64,000 nucleotides of DNA from Polytrichum commune (GCA_950295325.1 OX485805.1:27081501-27145500), one strand, 5' to 3'. Counted from the stretch's first letter, positions 34,820-47,312 are shown. Made by a program: numbers and translations. Notes: a model not told the origin generated them from the letters alone.

Positions 34820-36420
34820 CTTAGATGCTTATGAGTTACATGAAAAGTCTTCAACGACTATTTTAATGAATGTGGGACTGATGCTAAGTTACACACACAC
34901 TGTTAGTTACAAATACAATGTGGGCTACAAGTATAGTTTATGTTACAAACACAATGTGTGTGATATGTTGAAAGATTTTATATGTTATGACATACTTTGC
35001 ATGAGAAGTAGCTAGGGCTTCCTGCAAATAAGGTGACGGACGTTCTATATTGGGCAAGCCAACAAAGGAGAGGGCTAAGGTGCACCGCTCTAGCCGGTAG
35101 CATCAAATAATGATGTATATGTGGGGAAAGGACTTGTCAATGGGGTGGAGGTTTTGGACAACAACAACATCTGGGCGATTTGGGGAAAGCATTATGCAAA
35201 CAAACATAGGAGAATAACGAATGGATGGAGGTCACATCCTCCAAGAAGCCATTTTGAGTAGTTAGGTAGAGATAGGGAATATCATAGACTACTATGATGT
35301 TAATATGGTTTTGGTACAAAAATACTAGAAACATCATCCACTAGACATTCTGTCTTTGAAAATATATGCGTCGAATGGTCCAATGAAAAATGCTCACATG
35401 AATGTACATTGATCCAATCAATCATGGCATACAAATGTAAATAAAAGGTAGATAAACAGTGGAAATAATGCTTGTATACACATGGATGTCCAATTAAAAA
35501 TAGTGCATGTGTGAGATGTTGGAGTGTAACAATGAGAAATGTTTGTGTATGAAGCTACAAGATATAGAGATTGGTATTGCAAGCTTGTTGCAAGGCTGAT
35601 TGCCAAAATGATTCAACCTTCATGCATAAATCCTTATATACACCACAAGGTGTTCTACTTGGAATGTTGCAATAAAGAGGACGACAACACATACTCAAAT
35701 GCATCAAAGTCAAAATGTGCTAATGGTGATACATCAGAGGGAGAGCTTTAAGGACTGCCATTTCAAACTTACACAATGTGTATACTTCCAATGACATAGA
35801 AACACAAAGGGGATGGCAACAATACTATTGTGGAAGAGGGTCAACCACCGGAGTCGGTGCTACTAGGTCCTAAACGACATTGGCATGTGCTCTCCACAAG
35901 CGTTGGGGGCCTGAGTGAGTGACAACAAAACATGCGCATGATGGGGAGATACAACAATTGTTAACATGTTTACTTTTGCACATTATGAATGTGAAGATCA
36001 ACTCTGAAACATTTAGGGATGTAGGTGGCATCAAAAATTCATTCTTCAAGTCCTGACATCCCCAAGTACTTTGGGTTGACAACAATACCACTCTCCAAAT
36101 TGCTATGCTTACCTGCTGTACGTTCACTGCCGCCATGGAAGTCTTCAGTTGTTGTAATTAAAAAATTCATGCAGTTGAGGCCATGTTGTGCTTGGAGGTG
36201 CTCGCATTGATGCCTTTGAAAGTACGTATTTATAATCCACCTCCAACATTTTAGTCTCATCGATCCATTGCTTCCAAGTATTGTTCAGAGTGCGAAGAGC
36301 AATTGTTGTTGATGTACTACAATCTATAGGTGGCCAAATCTTATTTACCCTTAAATCAATTGAAATAAGAAACAACAAAGAAGATGCCATGCAAGAAAAC
36401 ATGAACATGAGAGGAGGAAA
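32400..36420. other. Possible decayed coding element, unassigned
   Basis: Several short frames have a protein-like look: 32631-32951 (plus), 33478-33702 (plus, with VRDAKVQAMIQHALKDYDCQ), 35539-35751 (plus) and 36145-36408 (minus, with WKQWIDETKMLEVDYKYVLS). They lie on both strands, are short, and none shows a motif I can name. This may be a decayed transposon body or chance. An (AT)n run sits at 34780-34812. Confidence 0.25.
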
Positions 36421-37630
36421 AAAGAAGATGACAAAATATAAACACTAAGAGTGGAGGAGTAATGGGGGAGTAATGCAAAAGAACATAGGAGATGTGTTCC
36501 TTATAGTGTAAGGGCAAAGAGGTAACGGGTTGCGGATGTTATGAACCTTTCAGCAATACGTGGGTAGATGTAACAAAACATGGTCCCAACAATCATGCAT
36601 GTTATAGTAAAGGAAGTGAAGTTATAGAGCAATGGAGGATAAGGTGAGGGCATGAGTCTTGCATGTAGGTTACAATGTATGTAAAGATTAGAATGGCACC
36701 ATTCAATCGTGGTCAAGGAAATCTCTCTTGCGCTTAAGACCATGCCTAGGCCATCTCGGATAGGGGTATAATGTGGCTCACTTTGGGAAGGTTGAGCACA
36801 CCATGACGCATTTGAGCATGCAATATTTTATGTTCCCCATGGAGTACATGCATGTCGACCATTAGCCATGTCGGGAACTAGCCTATTTAAAACCACCATG
36901 ATGTACTCTCATTTCCATTAGCCTTTTGGCTTCCCAGACTTTAAGATTCATTTCATTTCATTAGGTGCTTCAAGAGAAAATTGTCACAATGTGCACAAGT
37001 TCACAAGCTCGATAGGTTAATGACCCATGACTCGTAGGCTTGTAGTGTCTACATGTGTTGAAATGCAAAAGTGTCCATAGTAGGTGCACTAACCTCATTT
37101 ATTATGCCTTGTACCTAAAATGTCAAGAACTGATCATCAATACCTTAGTCCCATGTTTGACAATAATTCTCAATCTTTGCGGTTCAAAGTTTATGGTTGA
37201 TGGAGCCATACACACCTATTTACTGAGAGCATTGGTTACCTTGACCGAGTTAGTTTCCTTTTGGACCATGCACGGGAAGTTAAAGCTATGTTATCATGTA
37301 GCCATGGGATTCTTCTCTCTCACACACTTTAAAGCATTTCAAGTTACCTAAAGAGCATGTTCAAAGGCATGGTGCAATGGTGCAATGGTGCCCGCAAGCC
37401 AACTTTGACTCAAATTTTCATGTGGATTCAATTTTAAAGTTCTCATCGCAAATGCCTTCCAGACAAAATTTCCACCAAAAACAGTGAGGCAGTTGATCAA
37501 ATGTGAGGACGAATGAAGTGATTGTTGCTTTTTTTTTGTGTGATTTCTAAACCTTACTGCAAGGATCCCGTGCTATTATAACAACTGCTCCCAACTAGTA
37601 GATGCTTATATAACTATTAAGATAGGCATT
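36421..37630. other. Non-coding stretch
   Basis: No supported feature apart from a TGCAATGG triplet at 37370-37390. Confidence 0.35.
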
Positions 37631-37635
37631 TTTGA

Positions 37636-37711
37636 GACCAACCCATAGGTAACCTAAGACCAACACATGGGTAACCTAAAACCAACACATAGATAACCTA
37701 AAACCAACACA
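37636..37711 (+). repeat. 22-bp tandem repeat, about 3.5 units
   Basis: Units follow ACCAACACAT(A/G)G(G/A)TAACCTAA. The core AAACCAACAC matches the arm of the hairpin at 20222-20310, so it may be an amplified piece of that family. Confidence 0.8.
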
Positions 37712-38545
37712 ATGTGACGAGATATAACTCCAAAGTTGCCACCAACATGATTTTATGGTGTTGCTTCATCGTTGAGTTAGTTGGGTGGACCGCAATGGTA
37801 GGGTGCACTTGAAATCAAGTGTTAGGAAGTCACCCATCTGAGCACTATTTTGGCCTTAGGTGGTTTGACATAGAGTTCGCATGAAGCCCGTGTTATGGCC
37901 TTGGGTTTAAGCCCACCCAACATTATGTACCACTATCACATGGTTGAAGCCTCAAAATGCATAACTATGGTATGTAGTATTAGTTTTAGGCTCACTGTTA
38001 GTTTGGGATATATGCACCTTAAGTATATTTGCTTCATGCACATGAAAACCATAAAAGTGTACACACACGCGCGCGCACTAAGATATGATCATCTTCATAG
38101 AAGCACAATCTATATGACCCAAGATACGACTAGGTGTATATGATGCCCAATGCTACATGGCTTAGGGACTAGGATTCATGGCAACCATGTAGGGTGTCTA
38201 ATTTAACTTATCCCTATTGAGTTAGCAATTCTAGTTGTTACTGCATTACTTGTTGAATCTTGTATGAACTATTATTCAAAGTCACATTGTGGCATAACAT
38301 TTCATCCTAGATTTGTATTTCATGTATATATATATATATATATGGTCCACATTATTCATTATTTATTCACATAAATTATTTTGCAATCATTGGATGACAA
38401 CTAGAGAAAGTGGACAAATGTAATTTTTGTTTTTAATAATGTACTAGTGTACACAAAAAGTTGTACTATGTGTCCAAGGTTATGATAATTGCACTCCATG
38501 CATAATGTTAACGTCTATCAACTACAACAAGGAAGTTTTCTTGCA

Positions 38546-38579
<34 letters not shown>

Positions 38580-39649
38580 TTCATTCACACTTGTAGTTTG
38601 CAAATCATTGTGGTTGTGATTGATTACAGGGTTGGTCTTCAAGTCATAGTCTATCATTGTTTAGGCTTTGGACTCTACCATAAAATCAAAATGATAAATA
38701 TGCATGTTGGCATGATACCATAGTGTCGAAGTGATTGTGTGCCATATCAAGATGAACAACCATGCTCACAATTATTGATTTTATAAAGTATTGCAATACA
38801 ATATATCAACTTGAGGGCAATTTTGGTTAGGATTTAATAATCCTTTTCCATGAAAAATAAGAAAACCACAAATGCCCGTAGCAGAAAGAACCCTTGGCCA
38901 TGTTGGTTATGATAACCCCAACTTGTTACCTTTACCTTATGTAGGAACCCCCACGTAATTCTCTTTGTACAAACAAGTCATCAACAATATGCAATGACCA
39001 CCACAAAATGCAATGGTGTTCAGTACATAGCCTCCCTTTCACTTTTGGTACACATCTAATTATACATCTAGACCACGTTAATTAGAACATTATTTAGAAC
39101 TTGTCATGTAGATAGTGGCACCGACCTCTCAAAGGACCACCAACTTGTCACAGTGAACATGCAATGATGAATTTGAAAAAACCAATTGAACGGAGGTTGA
39201 ATACAGTCATGCAATTGATGACCACAATCTTATTATATTATGTTGAGCTTTGATTGGGAATATAAAATGTGGTTTCCGACACTGGGTGGAGTGTTCTCTT
39301 GCTTTGAAAACATGGAAGGTTCAAGAAAAAAATGGGTCCTTGATAGGTGTCGTCACTTCATTTTCACATACTTTTGACTTTGTCCTAATGTACAGACGCT
39401 TTTAGTTCAATTCTAGGATATTGGCCAACAGTGTCGCATGATTTTGAAGTGTCCCGTGAACAATCCTAACTTTACAAAGATTCCGTCCATATGGTGAGAT
39501 CTACCCTTGGAGATATGAATTTTCTTTAATAAGCTATGGAATTGGGATGGCATCTATTGAGATGATTTTGGGGAGATTTCGCTCGGAGCTAAGAGGAGTA
39601 AGCGAACTAGCTAGGCCCACTAGCTTAGGTAGCTTAGGTAGCATCTTTT
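37712..39649. other. Non-coding stretch with microsatellites
   Basis: An (AT)n run lies at 38325-38343 and a (TTA)n run of about ten units at 38549-38579. GCGCGCG occurs near 38070. No gene is supported. Confidence 0.4.
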
Positions 39650-40951
39650 GTTGGTTCCGACAATTCGGTTGGGTGAATGCGGACATGGGGCCATGCAGAT
39701 GGACGGACAAAGAAAGAAAGAAAGAAAGAGGAAGGCGCAGACTCATGAGATAAATGGGAAGTAAAAATAAGGTAGAAAAGAAGGACGGAAAGGGAGGGTA
39801 AAGGCAGGTAAGGACAGGCCTAGACTCCAGTCCCACTGACCTGCCACAACTCCACCAGGGCTCTCGTCTGTCCTTGTTCTTCCTGCTTAAGCTTACCTGC
39901 CTGCCTGCCCGCCTGGGACTCAACTCCAGCAATTGCAAGGAGACTCCTCACACAAGGGAAGACAGAAAGAAAGACTCTTGTATGATCAGGACAAGAGGAG
40001 AAGCAGAGGGATAACTTCAAACATCTGCAGTCATGCTAACCCCGCCTGCACACACCGAGAGAGACAGATAGACAGACGGACGGACAGACAGACAGACAGA
40101 GAGGTGAGAGAGAGATTTGAGAGAGAGGATTGAATTCCAGGTTTGTGAGTTGGTATGATATGATACCATCCAAAGGTCACGGTAGTTACAGTTATAGCAG
40201 GAGGATAATGTTGCAATGTCGGAGGGGGCAGTGAGGTCACTCCTCGAGTCCATATCATTATCATTATCATCACCATCACCATTATCATTATTATTGTTAC
40301 TATTGTTACCTGCTTCTGCATTTCCCTTGCTCCTCACCTACCTGCTGCTGCTCCTGCTCCTTGCTGCTCCTTGTGAAGCTGGCCTTTTGATGATGACGGT
40401 GTTGGCAAGTTGAAGGAGTTGAAGAAAGTGGAGTGATTGGGTTAGGTGACTTACTGGGAAGTTGGAACCAACTTGGACTCATGTCCCATGCTGCCTTGGA
40501 GTTCTTGAACCTCACCCTGGGTTCCCCAAGAATTCCTGTCTCGTAGGGAATTGCTCTCCGCACGACTATAATCTTGGAACCTATCTTATATCTCCATACT
40601 TCCTACTTCCTCCTCCTGCAATTCTTCGAATTGATCCACAGCTGCTCACAGCAAGAAACTGTTGCGGAAGTGAACTTGGGTCGATTTAATTCCTCCGAAC
40701 ACAGTCCTGGCATTTGATCACCTCCAATTGGGAACTCAGAGCAGCCTCGGGTTGGTTCTTTAGCAAGATTTGGATTGTCTTTCCACACTTCAGTTTCAGA
40801 AACCACCAACTTTGGGTTTCGCTCTTCTTTCTTTCCTTCTTTCCTTCTTTCCCGATAGGTATTCAGACCGTTGAAAGAAAACTTCGGTGGCTGGATCTTC
40901 ATTTCCAAGGCACAAGTAGCGTCCTGAAGTTCCATTTCAGATTGGGGGAAA
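39650..40951 (+). promoter_or_regulatory. Putative promoter and 5' leader of the RING gene
   Basis: This stretch has a composition unlike its surroundings. It contains GAAA repeats near 39710, a (GACA/GACG)n and GAGA run at 40055-40125, an (ATT/ATC)n run at 40250-40300, then CT-rich sequence. GA/CT-rich tracts of this kind are common around plant transcription starts, where BPC-type factors bind. A long pyrimidine tract at 40820-40852 followed by AG at 40857-40858 looks like a splice acceptor, so a leader intron is likely. Several upstream ATGs, including an open frame 40714-41028 that overlaps the main start in another frame, would matter if the leader is unspliced. No clear TATA box was chosen. 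Boundaries are estimated. Confidence 0.4.
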
Positions 40952-43894
40952 ATGGCGGTACAGGCCCAGTATCCATCGAATGTCATCTTGCCAGATTACC
41001 GCAACATCAGGTACTTAGAGTCTCCTGACTCAATCCGCAACAAAGAATAATCACCAACTTACATCCACACTCCAAAAATAGGGGTGGGATAATTATCATC
41101 ACAGCATGCATCGTGCGTCGAGAAATTGGATTTGAGTTTGAACGAGGATTGGAGGGATTGATTGTTTAGAAATTGAGAGCACACGAGAAGATTTATGATC
41201 AAACAATCAAGTAATCATCGCAAATGGATGGATGGATGGGGAGAGACAGTCTATTAACTGGGAATGGAATTGTGTGTGAATCATCACAGGGCGAGGCAGA
41301 TGTTTGGTGCAGGAAGCCACAGCCGTAGTTTTATGCATCCCGTGACATTCAATCAATCTTCTCTCTTGGACGACTTTCAAATCCAACCTGATCTTGTCAC
41401 CGTCGTGCCTGGAGCGGCGCATCCGCAGCTGCGCATGAACTTCAACCAATGTGAGTTTCTTTTTCTTTTTCTTTCAACCATTGTTGAGATAAGTTACCCT
41501 TTGAATCGGCATCTCGCACCTCCGGAGGGTTATCCTTGGTTAAAACCCATAATTGACTTATGTGGAGACAATTCAGAGGTCGATTCCTTTCCAAATATCC
41601 AGAGGCTTGAATTCTCGGTGGAATTCGGCTCCGCCATGAAGCAGGTTAGGTGTAGGTCGCTGGATTGGGGAGCAGCAGTTCTTTTGAGATTTGCTGTGCG
41701 ACCAGAATTGGGTTTGAGTTTCCTCAAATCGATTAGCAACGATATTCTTCAGCATTCACAATCTTGCTTCAACTGCTAGTAGTGAGCTTTCAGGTTTTTC
41801 CAGTTAAGATAGTTTGAGCAACGAATAACACCAAGCGTCAACTTCGTCCTTCGGAAAGAGCGCCGTCATTGATGCGTAATGCTGCCATTTCTGGAGGCTT
41901 GACATTGTTTCAAACCTTCAACTTTGTGGAGAATTGAGTATGGAAAAGCAAACTGGCCCTGCCGTTACTACCGAAAACCAACGGAAAGACATTTTTTCAC
42001 AACTGTCAATAATGTCAGTTGGAGTTCATCCTTGACCTCAAAGAGTTCGTCCATTATCATTTAGTTTCCCATCGGTGTTTTGCATACCAAAATGGAAAAC
42101 TTCTTTCCACTCGCAAGTGCATGCTTGGAGGTAGTGTTTGAAATTACATGAAGAGCCAACCTCATTTCAGCACCTCTAGGCATGCCAAAATGAGTTTGAC
42201 CCTCAATGAATTACTGCCGATGTAGATACTCTTTGTTGAGTTGAAGGATCAAGCCGGCGCTTATAATTTGGAAATCTCAAAAATTCCAGAGACATTCTAG
42301 AGTGCAAGGTCTTTTGTGTTATAAACTGTTGCACAGATCAGCTAATTTGTTGATGTGATTGTTTTGGGTCCCTGCAGTGAATGGTGTAACAAGCCATAGA
42401 GAACAATCACCAGCAATTCAGATGAGTAACACACTTATCAATAAAGCTGCAGAGAGTGAGCTTGCATGTAATCTGTTAACCTCTCGCAAACGAGCCCGGG
42501 AAGATGAGGAGCTGATCCTTGTAAATTCAAGGCAGCAACATCAACAACAGCAGCAACTTCAACAACAGCAGCAACTTCAACAACAGCAGCAACTTCAACA
42601 GCAACAGCAACTTCAACAACAGCAACAGCAACAGCAACAGCAACAATTGCTGAACATAGAGTACCAGCAAACTCATCATGGGTCAGGCACAGTTTTAATT
42701 TCTCAAGGAACTGGAGTGTCCACATGCCTAAACCTTGCCTTTGAGGAGGACGACCGTCTCAACTCTACCTCTTCTGCTTCCACCAGCTGCAGGGACGTGT
42801 CTCCTTCTCTGTTGGCAGCCATGGGTGAAGATTTGAGCAGGCAACTACAGCAGCAGCGAGAGGAGGTGGAGCAGTTTTTCAAACTTCAGGTCCAAAATCT
42901 GCTCCTTCACAGTCTTATTACTATTAATTAGAGTTAAGTTGCATGGCTGTTGGTGCTAAGAAAGTTTGGGTTCGTTGAGTTTGGGATCCTACCGGCTCAG
43001 TTCGTCCGGGGTATATTAACCCTTAGGTCATGAATGACATAAAAGGTTTATGAACTCGGACACTGGTCAAATGGTTTGCCACCATTTGGCTATTGCCGCC
43101 GAGTGTGTTTGATTTGTTCCCTATTTCATTCCGGTTTCGGATTGGTAAGTTCTGTTTGCATGCTTTGTATTGAGTATGTATCCTAAACCCTAAACTCTCT
43201 CTCTCGCGATTCTTATCTTTGAGTTGTTCTTTACAAAGGGTATATCGTAGCACTACTGGTGTGGTATGGGCTTATTTATTATAACTTGCAAGTGATCTGT
43301 AGCGGAGGTGATTAGATTTGATGTCAAATTGCTGATGAAGAATTTCGTAACTTTCAGGGAGAACAAGTGCGGCAACAGCTAGAAGAGAAACGACAACGGC
43401 ACTCGCTCGAGCTACTTGGAGCAATTGAGGAAGGCCTGTCGCGCCGGCTCCGGGAGAAGGATGTGGAGATTGACAAGATGAGGCTCCGCAACCAGGAACT
43501 CGCAAAGCACGCGGAGCAGCTGACAGTGGAGGCTCACCACTGGCAGGCGAAGGTGAAGAGCAGCGAGGCCCTAGTATCCACGTTGCGGGCGAACTTGCAG
43601 CAGGCGCAAGCGGCCAGCCGAGAGCAAAGCAAGGAGGGTTGCGGGGACAGCGAAGCGGACGACGCCGCGTCCTCCCATCACGGGGACGTCGATGACATTC
43701 ACGCCCGGACGTTCAAGGAAAATCGTGAGCTCCGTGAGCAACGCACTTGTAGATCGTGCTGGACCAACGACGTCTCGATCCTACTGTTACCCTGCCGGCA
43801 TCTATGTCTCTGCAAGGAGTGCGAGGCCCGTTTGGATGCTTGCCCTCTTTGCCATTGCCTCAAAAACGCCAGCGTCCAAGTCTACATGTCTTGA
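40952..43894 (+). CDS. BOI/SBP1-like RING-type E3 ubiquitin ligase, four coding exons
   Basis: Exons are 40952-41010, 41290-41450, 42378-42889 and 43358-43894. All three introns are GT-AG and the phases join exactly, giving 422 residues. The protein begins MAVQAQYPSN, the usual start of plant BOI/BRG/SBP1 proteins, and the ATG lies in a good context (gggaaaATGGCG). Residues 109-118 are a basic NLS-like patch (SRKRAREDEE). Residues 126-163 are a polyglutamine tract broken by regular leucines. Residues about 205-325 form a charged coiled coil around the exon 3/4 junction (KLQ|GEQVRQQ), the conserved substrate-binding region of the family. The C-terminal RING is C3HC4 with ligands C375, C378, C390, H392, C396, C399, C406 and C409; all are present. 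Known family members ubiquitinate or restrain transcription factors and limit cell death and gibberellin responses; the substrate here cannot be read from sequence. The family call is strong; the specific orthologue is not resolved. Confidence 0.93.
42533..42650 (+). repeat. 18-bp coding minisatellite (polyglutamine-leucine)
   Basis: Within exon 3 the unit CAACAACAGCAGCAACTT recurs about four times and then decays into CAACAG repeats. Each unit encodes five Gln and one Leu, so copy number changes keep the frame. Glutamine-rich stretches are known in some members of the family, but the perfectly spaced leucines here come from the DNA repeat unit. Confidence 0.9.
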
Positions 43895-43945
43895 CCTAAT
43901 TACAAGTTCATCACCAATCCGGTCTGAACCCAGGTGTCGATCCAA

Positions 43946-44106
43946 TTGTTCCCGGCCGGAATCTATGTTTTTGCAAGGAGGGCGAGGCGCGTCTGGAAGC
44001 ATGCCCCCTTGGCCATTGCTTAAAAAATGCCACCGTGCGAGCCTACATGTCTTGACCTAATTACGACTCCATCACCGGTCCGCTGCGATTCGATGTGTCG
44101 ATCCAA
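43946..44106 (+). pseudogene. Second, frameshifted copy of the RING C-terminal segment
   Basis: This is a tandem copy of 43784-43945, the last 111 coding bases plus stop and linker of the RING gene. It starts at the stretch matching the LLLPCRH codons and ends at a TGA and linker that match the first unit. One base is missing near the start (ccggccgg against ccctgccgg), so the RING frame is lost, and codons for two zinc ligands are altered. No intron or upstream exon is repeated. The unit period is 162 bp. Confidence 0.85.
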
Positions 44107-44233
44107 TTGTTCCCCTGCCGGTATCTAAATTTGGAAGCATGCCCGCTCTGTCATTGCCTCAAGAATGCCATCGTGCGAGTCTACATGTCATGACCTGACG
44201 ATTTCATCACTGGCCCGGTCTAAATCCGATCCG
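44107..44233 (+). pseudogene. Third, internally deleted copy of the RING C-terminal segment
   Basis: The third unit begins 161 bp after the second. It reads in frame as LFPCRYLNLEACPLC and on to a VYMS-stop ending at 44193. The His ligand is replaced by Tyr, and the segment encoding the second cysteine pair (CLCKECEAR region) is deleted, so it cannot form a C3HC4 RING. The frame and the CPLC motif survive. It is followed by the same linker type (catcac-ggcccggtct) seen after units 1 and 2. Confidence 0.82.
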
Positions 44234-45100
44234 AGGTGGTCATAGTTAAATGCCAGGACCCTCATTTTCTCTCTCATCAGCCCTGCACATTTCTCTATGA
44301 CCATTTCCCCCCCCCCCCCTCTCTCTCTCTCCCTCTCTCTCCCTCTCTCAATGTACATGCTCCACTTTTATTCATCATAGAAATAGGATCTTGTATACTC
44401 CTCACCATGGCTGGGCTTTCAGTGCCCTCCAATTACATGTTCAATTTTCAATCGCAGCATCATCACACCTCTTTCATGTTGCAATCCTCTCTCACCTTGT
44501 TGTTGCTCATGGAGTGGAATCATGGAGATCATTTGATATATATATATATATGTCATGACATGTCATGACACTTTCATTACCGATCCGAGGTGTTCATAGC
44601 TAAATGTGAAGAACCAGTGTTGATATCATAATTCCCTTTGACCATGTTTTCTTCTCCAGATACACGCTACACTTGTCATGTAGAAATGGGATCTTGTAGG
44701 GGTAGATAATTGGATACTTCTCACCATGGTTGGGCTTTCAATGGCCTCCATGTTCAATTTTCACTCTAGTATCAAACTTCTTCCGAGTTGCAATCCTCAC
44801 CTTGTTTGTGGACTGGAATCCCGGAGCGTTCATCACCAATTCAAGGTGGTCATAGCTAGATGTCAGGGCTGGCATTGCTTTCATTGTTGTCTCTCATCAA
44901 TTGTTGCATATCTCTCTATGACCATGTTCCCTTTCTCCATGTACATGCTCCACTATTCATTGTATACTATGATTCTGTGTACTTTGATTAGCAAAATAGT
45001 TAGGCTTTCAATGACATCGAGTTACATGTGACCGTGTTTTCAAGTTGCAGTCTTTTCACCTCATTGCGCATGGAGTGCAATCTTGAAGCTTGTGTGAGAT
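44233..45100 (+). repeat. Degenerate tandem repeats of the 3' flank
   Basis: Three related units start at the motif GAGGTGGTCATAG: 44233, 44587 (GAGGTGTTCATAGC) and 44843 (AAGGTGGTCATAGC). Each continues with ATGACCATGTT, TCCATGTACATGCTCCAC-like text and GGGCTTTCA(G/A)TG. Spacing is 354 then 256 bp; the first unit holds a poly-C/CT run at 44308-44350 and a TA run at 44538-44552. They continue the duplication that produced the truncated RING copies and probably derive from the gene's 3' UTR and flank. Confidence 0.75.
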
Positions 45101-47049
45101 AAATACATGCTCGATGCATATCATCTCATTCGTGGCCAAAAGGAGAATCACTCGAGATTCATCTGAATATTCATTACATGACACCTGAACATGTGATGAT
45201 TGTGGCAAGTTCATGTAGTGAGTTGCTAGGGAAAGTTACACCTTTAGTCGAATTCTACTTGAATCTCAAATACTTTATATAACATACCTGATGCATTGGC
45301 CGGGGGACAATCGGCCCTAAAGAATAATGAAATAGAAAAGAATATCTTGTCCTCAAAGTTCAAAAAACCACATTGAGACCAGTGCCGCACTCGAGTTGTT
45401 GCACTTTCTTCATACTTTTGTGTTTCATGTCTTAATGTACAAAATGGGGGGGGGGGGGTGACAACCTTGACTGATGGAGTACTGTACTTCGAAGTGGATT
45501 GAAAGACATAACTTATAATCTAAATAACCCACAACCTACACGACTCCGGAATGATATTGTCATGCATGACATTAATAATGGCATGTTGGCGGTCAAATAA
45601 AGATTGGATTGCTTCACATCGGAAGGCTCATGTTTGCAATGCAGTAGGTAGTCTAGTACAAGTAAACTTATTTGTTGTGGGTTGAATCTCATCGCACTTG
45701 AATGACAATATATAATTAAACCGTCTCCTTTCAGTCAATTACGTGCTTGTTTGTTTGTTGGTCTGAAAGTGACGTGCTAATAATAGGCAAACTGCCCTAG
45801 CACATACTTACTATGTGTTCAAACGTGAAGCTTAAGCTTACTACAGTAACCTACTCAATTCTTTTGAAGCTACAAATTATCAATGGGACATCATGCAAAA
45901 ACTACTCATATATGGGTAGTTAGCTGGTTGTTTTTGGTGGTTTGGGGTTGTCCTTTGTGGGTGGGTGGGTCACTTGTGTCTTGGCTCTATTACGTGGCGA
46001 TGTGTCAAGCTTGAGATCCTCCCCTCCTTTCTAAGTGCCCTTGTCTTCCGGTTTCTCGATTCACTCTCGGCACTGGTTTATTGACCATTTGTCTATTTTG
46101 CTTTGATTTTTCCAAAACCAAAGAAACAATGTGTCAGTGTATGAAAGCCAAGTACGATAACATGCAATTACTTTCACCACAATGGCTAGAAGTTATGCAA
46201 GTGTCTAAATCTTCACGTCTGTTTGATTTTTATTTCAATTTATTGTTTTTGCTTTGGGGTCTCAACCAGATGTTGCTCCTGTTCTCATCATTATCATTAT
46301 CAGTTGGTGGGGAGCGGGCTATTGGAGAGGGCTCCCTATTCCAACAACTGTAAAAACATTTACCTGACATTGTCATGTGTCATTCCTCTATAGATTGAGA
46401 TCCAGTGGAATCCCACATGGAAACTATAGTCTGGCAATATATTTTATTCTAAATAGAATATACAGAGCGTCCTCTTTGGTACTCGTAAATTTCATCAGAT
46501 GAATTCCTTGTAGGAACTTACCTCACCCAATCATTTCCTCAATAAGTTTAAGTATTGTAACTGCCTGGAACCACTCGAGTTGCATATATGTTAACTTGTT
46601 AAGTCTTCTGCACACTGATCAATGTGACCTACTTAGCCTTTGTGTGGTTTCAATTTCAGTCCACATGATTGATTTGTGAGACGGATTGATGGCTTGGCAG
46701 CCGAAATTCTGGTGTTACATAACTAACTTAGACACAAGCTTAATTAATGGCAGTTTATCTGATCCATCTGTAGGGATTGTGTGAGCTTTGATTGCTTCGT
46801 CAAGTTGATTATTTACTGCCCAACGTAATCATCAGGCATCGGAGTTAATTTACCTACAAAATTAAGGTTGTCCTTGGCCCCATAGCGTTGTCGGGTTTCC
46901 CAGTTTCTGCATTGGCCCTTGTGGTGCTTTGGAGGTGCTCATCATCAGTGGTGGTAGGAGAGATATCTATAGCTCGCATGAAAAGGGGGCCGAAAGTTGT
47001 CATCATCAAGCAACGAGTCACATGATGTGTATCAATCTTTTAAGATATG
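45101..47049. other. Non-coding stretch downstream of the RING gene
   Basis: A G10 tract lies near 45450. The frame 46081-46353 has no recognised domain. No complete element was found. Confidence 0.35.
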
Positions 47050-47312
47050 TGGGGCTTATGCGGTCACCCTTCTTAATTTGGACACCTACAAATTGAGTGG
47101 TATATGGGCGGCACATGGAGTGGAGTCATGATCACATAGGCCCTCCCGGTCAAGCTCACTATTCAACCTAGAATGGTTATGTTTATGTTACGGATCCCTA
47201 GTCCAATCTCATCATAACATTTTGTCTTTTTGGTGTCCACTATCAACAAGAAGCCTTGTCAAATACCACTCCAACGTAAGTGTCGAATTAAGAAGAGTGG
47301 TCACATAAGGTC
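47050..47312. mobile_element. MITE with about 50-bp TIRs, unclassified
   Basis: The left end GTGGGGCTTATGCGGTCACC then CTTCTTAATTTGGACACC is mirrored by the right end (GTGTCGAATTAAGAAGAG then TGGTCACATAAGGTCCAC). The pairing extends inward to the GTGGTAT/ATACCAC pair. No clear duplication was found. Decayed relatives occur near 3800-4600, 9890-10090 and 30430-30520. Confidence 0.75.

Noticed and set aside
36145-36408. Minus-strand coding fragment with WKQWIDETKMLEV
   Set aside because: The peptide looks protein-like, but the neighbouring frames shift, no family motif is recognised and no exon chain could be built. Kept only as part of a possible decayed element.
39534-39938. Minus-strand frame of 134 codons near the RING promoter
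   Set aside because: It is Leu/Ser/Pro-rich antisense of simple repeats and has no domain or splice context.
42438-42725. Antisense frame opposite the RING gene's polyQ tract
   Set aside because: It is the Val/Ala-rich mirror of CAG/CAA repeats inside a well-supported exon.
44236-44568. Frame downstream of the RING gene
   Set aside because: It runs through a poly-C/CT tract and the degenerate 3'-flank repeat; no RING residues remain.
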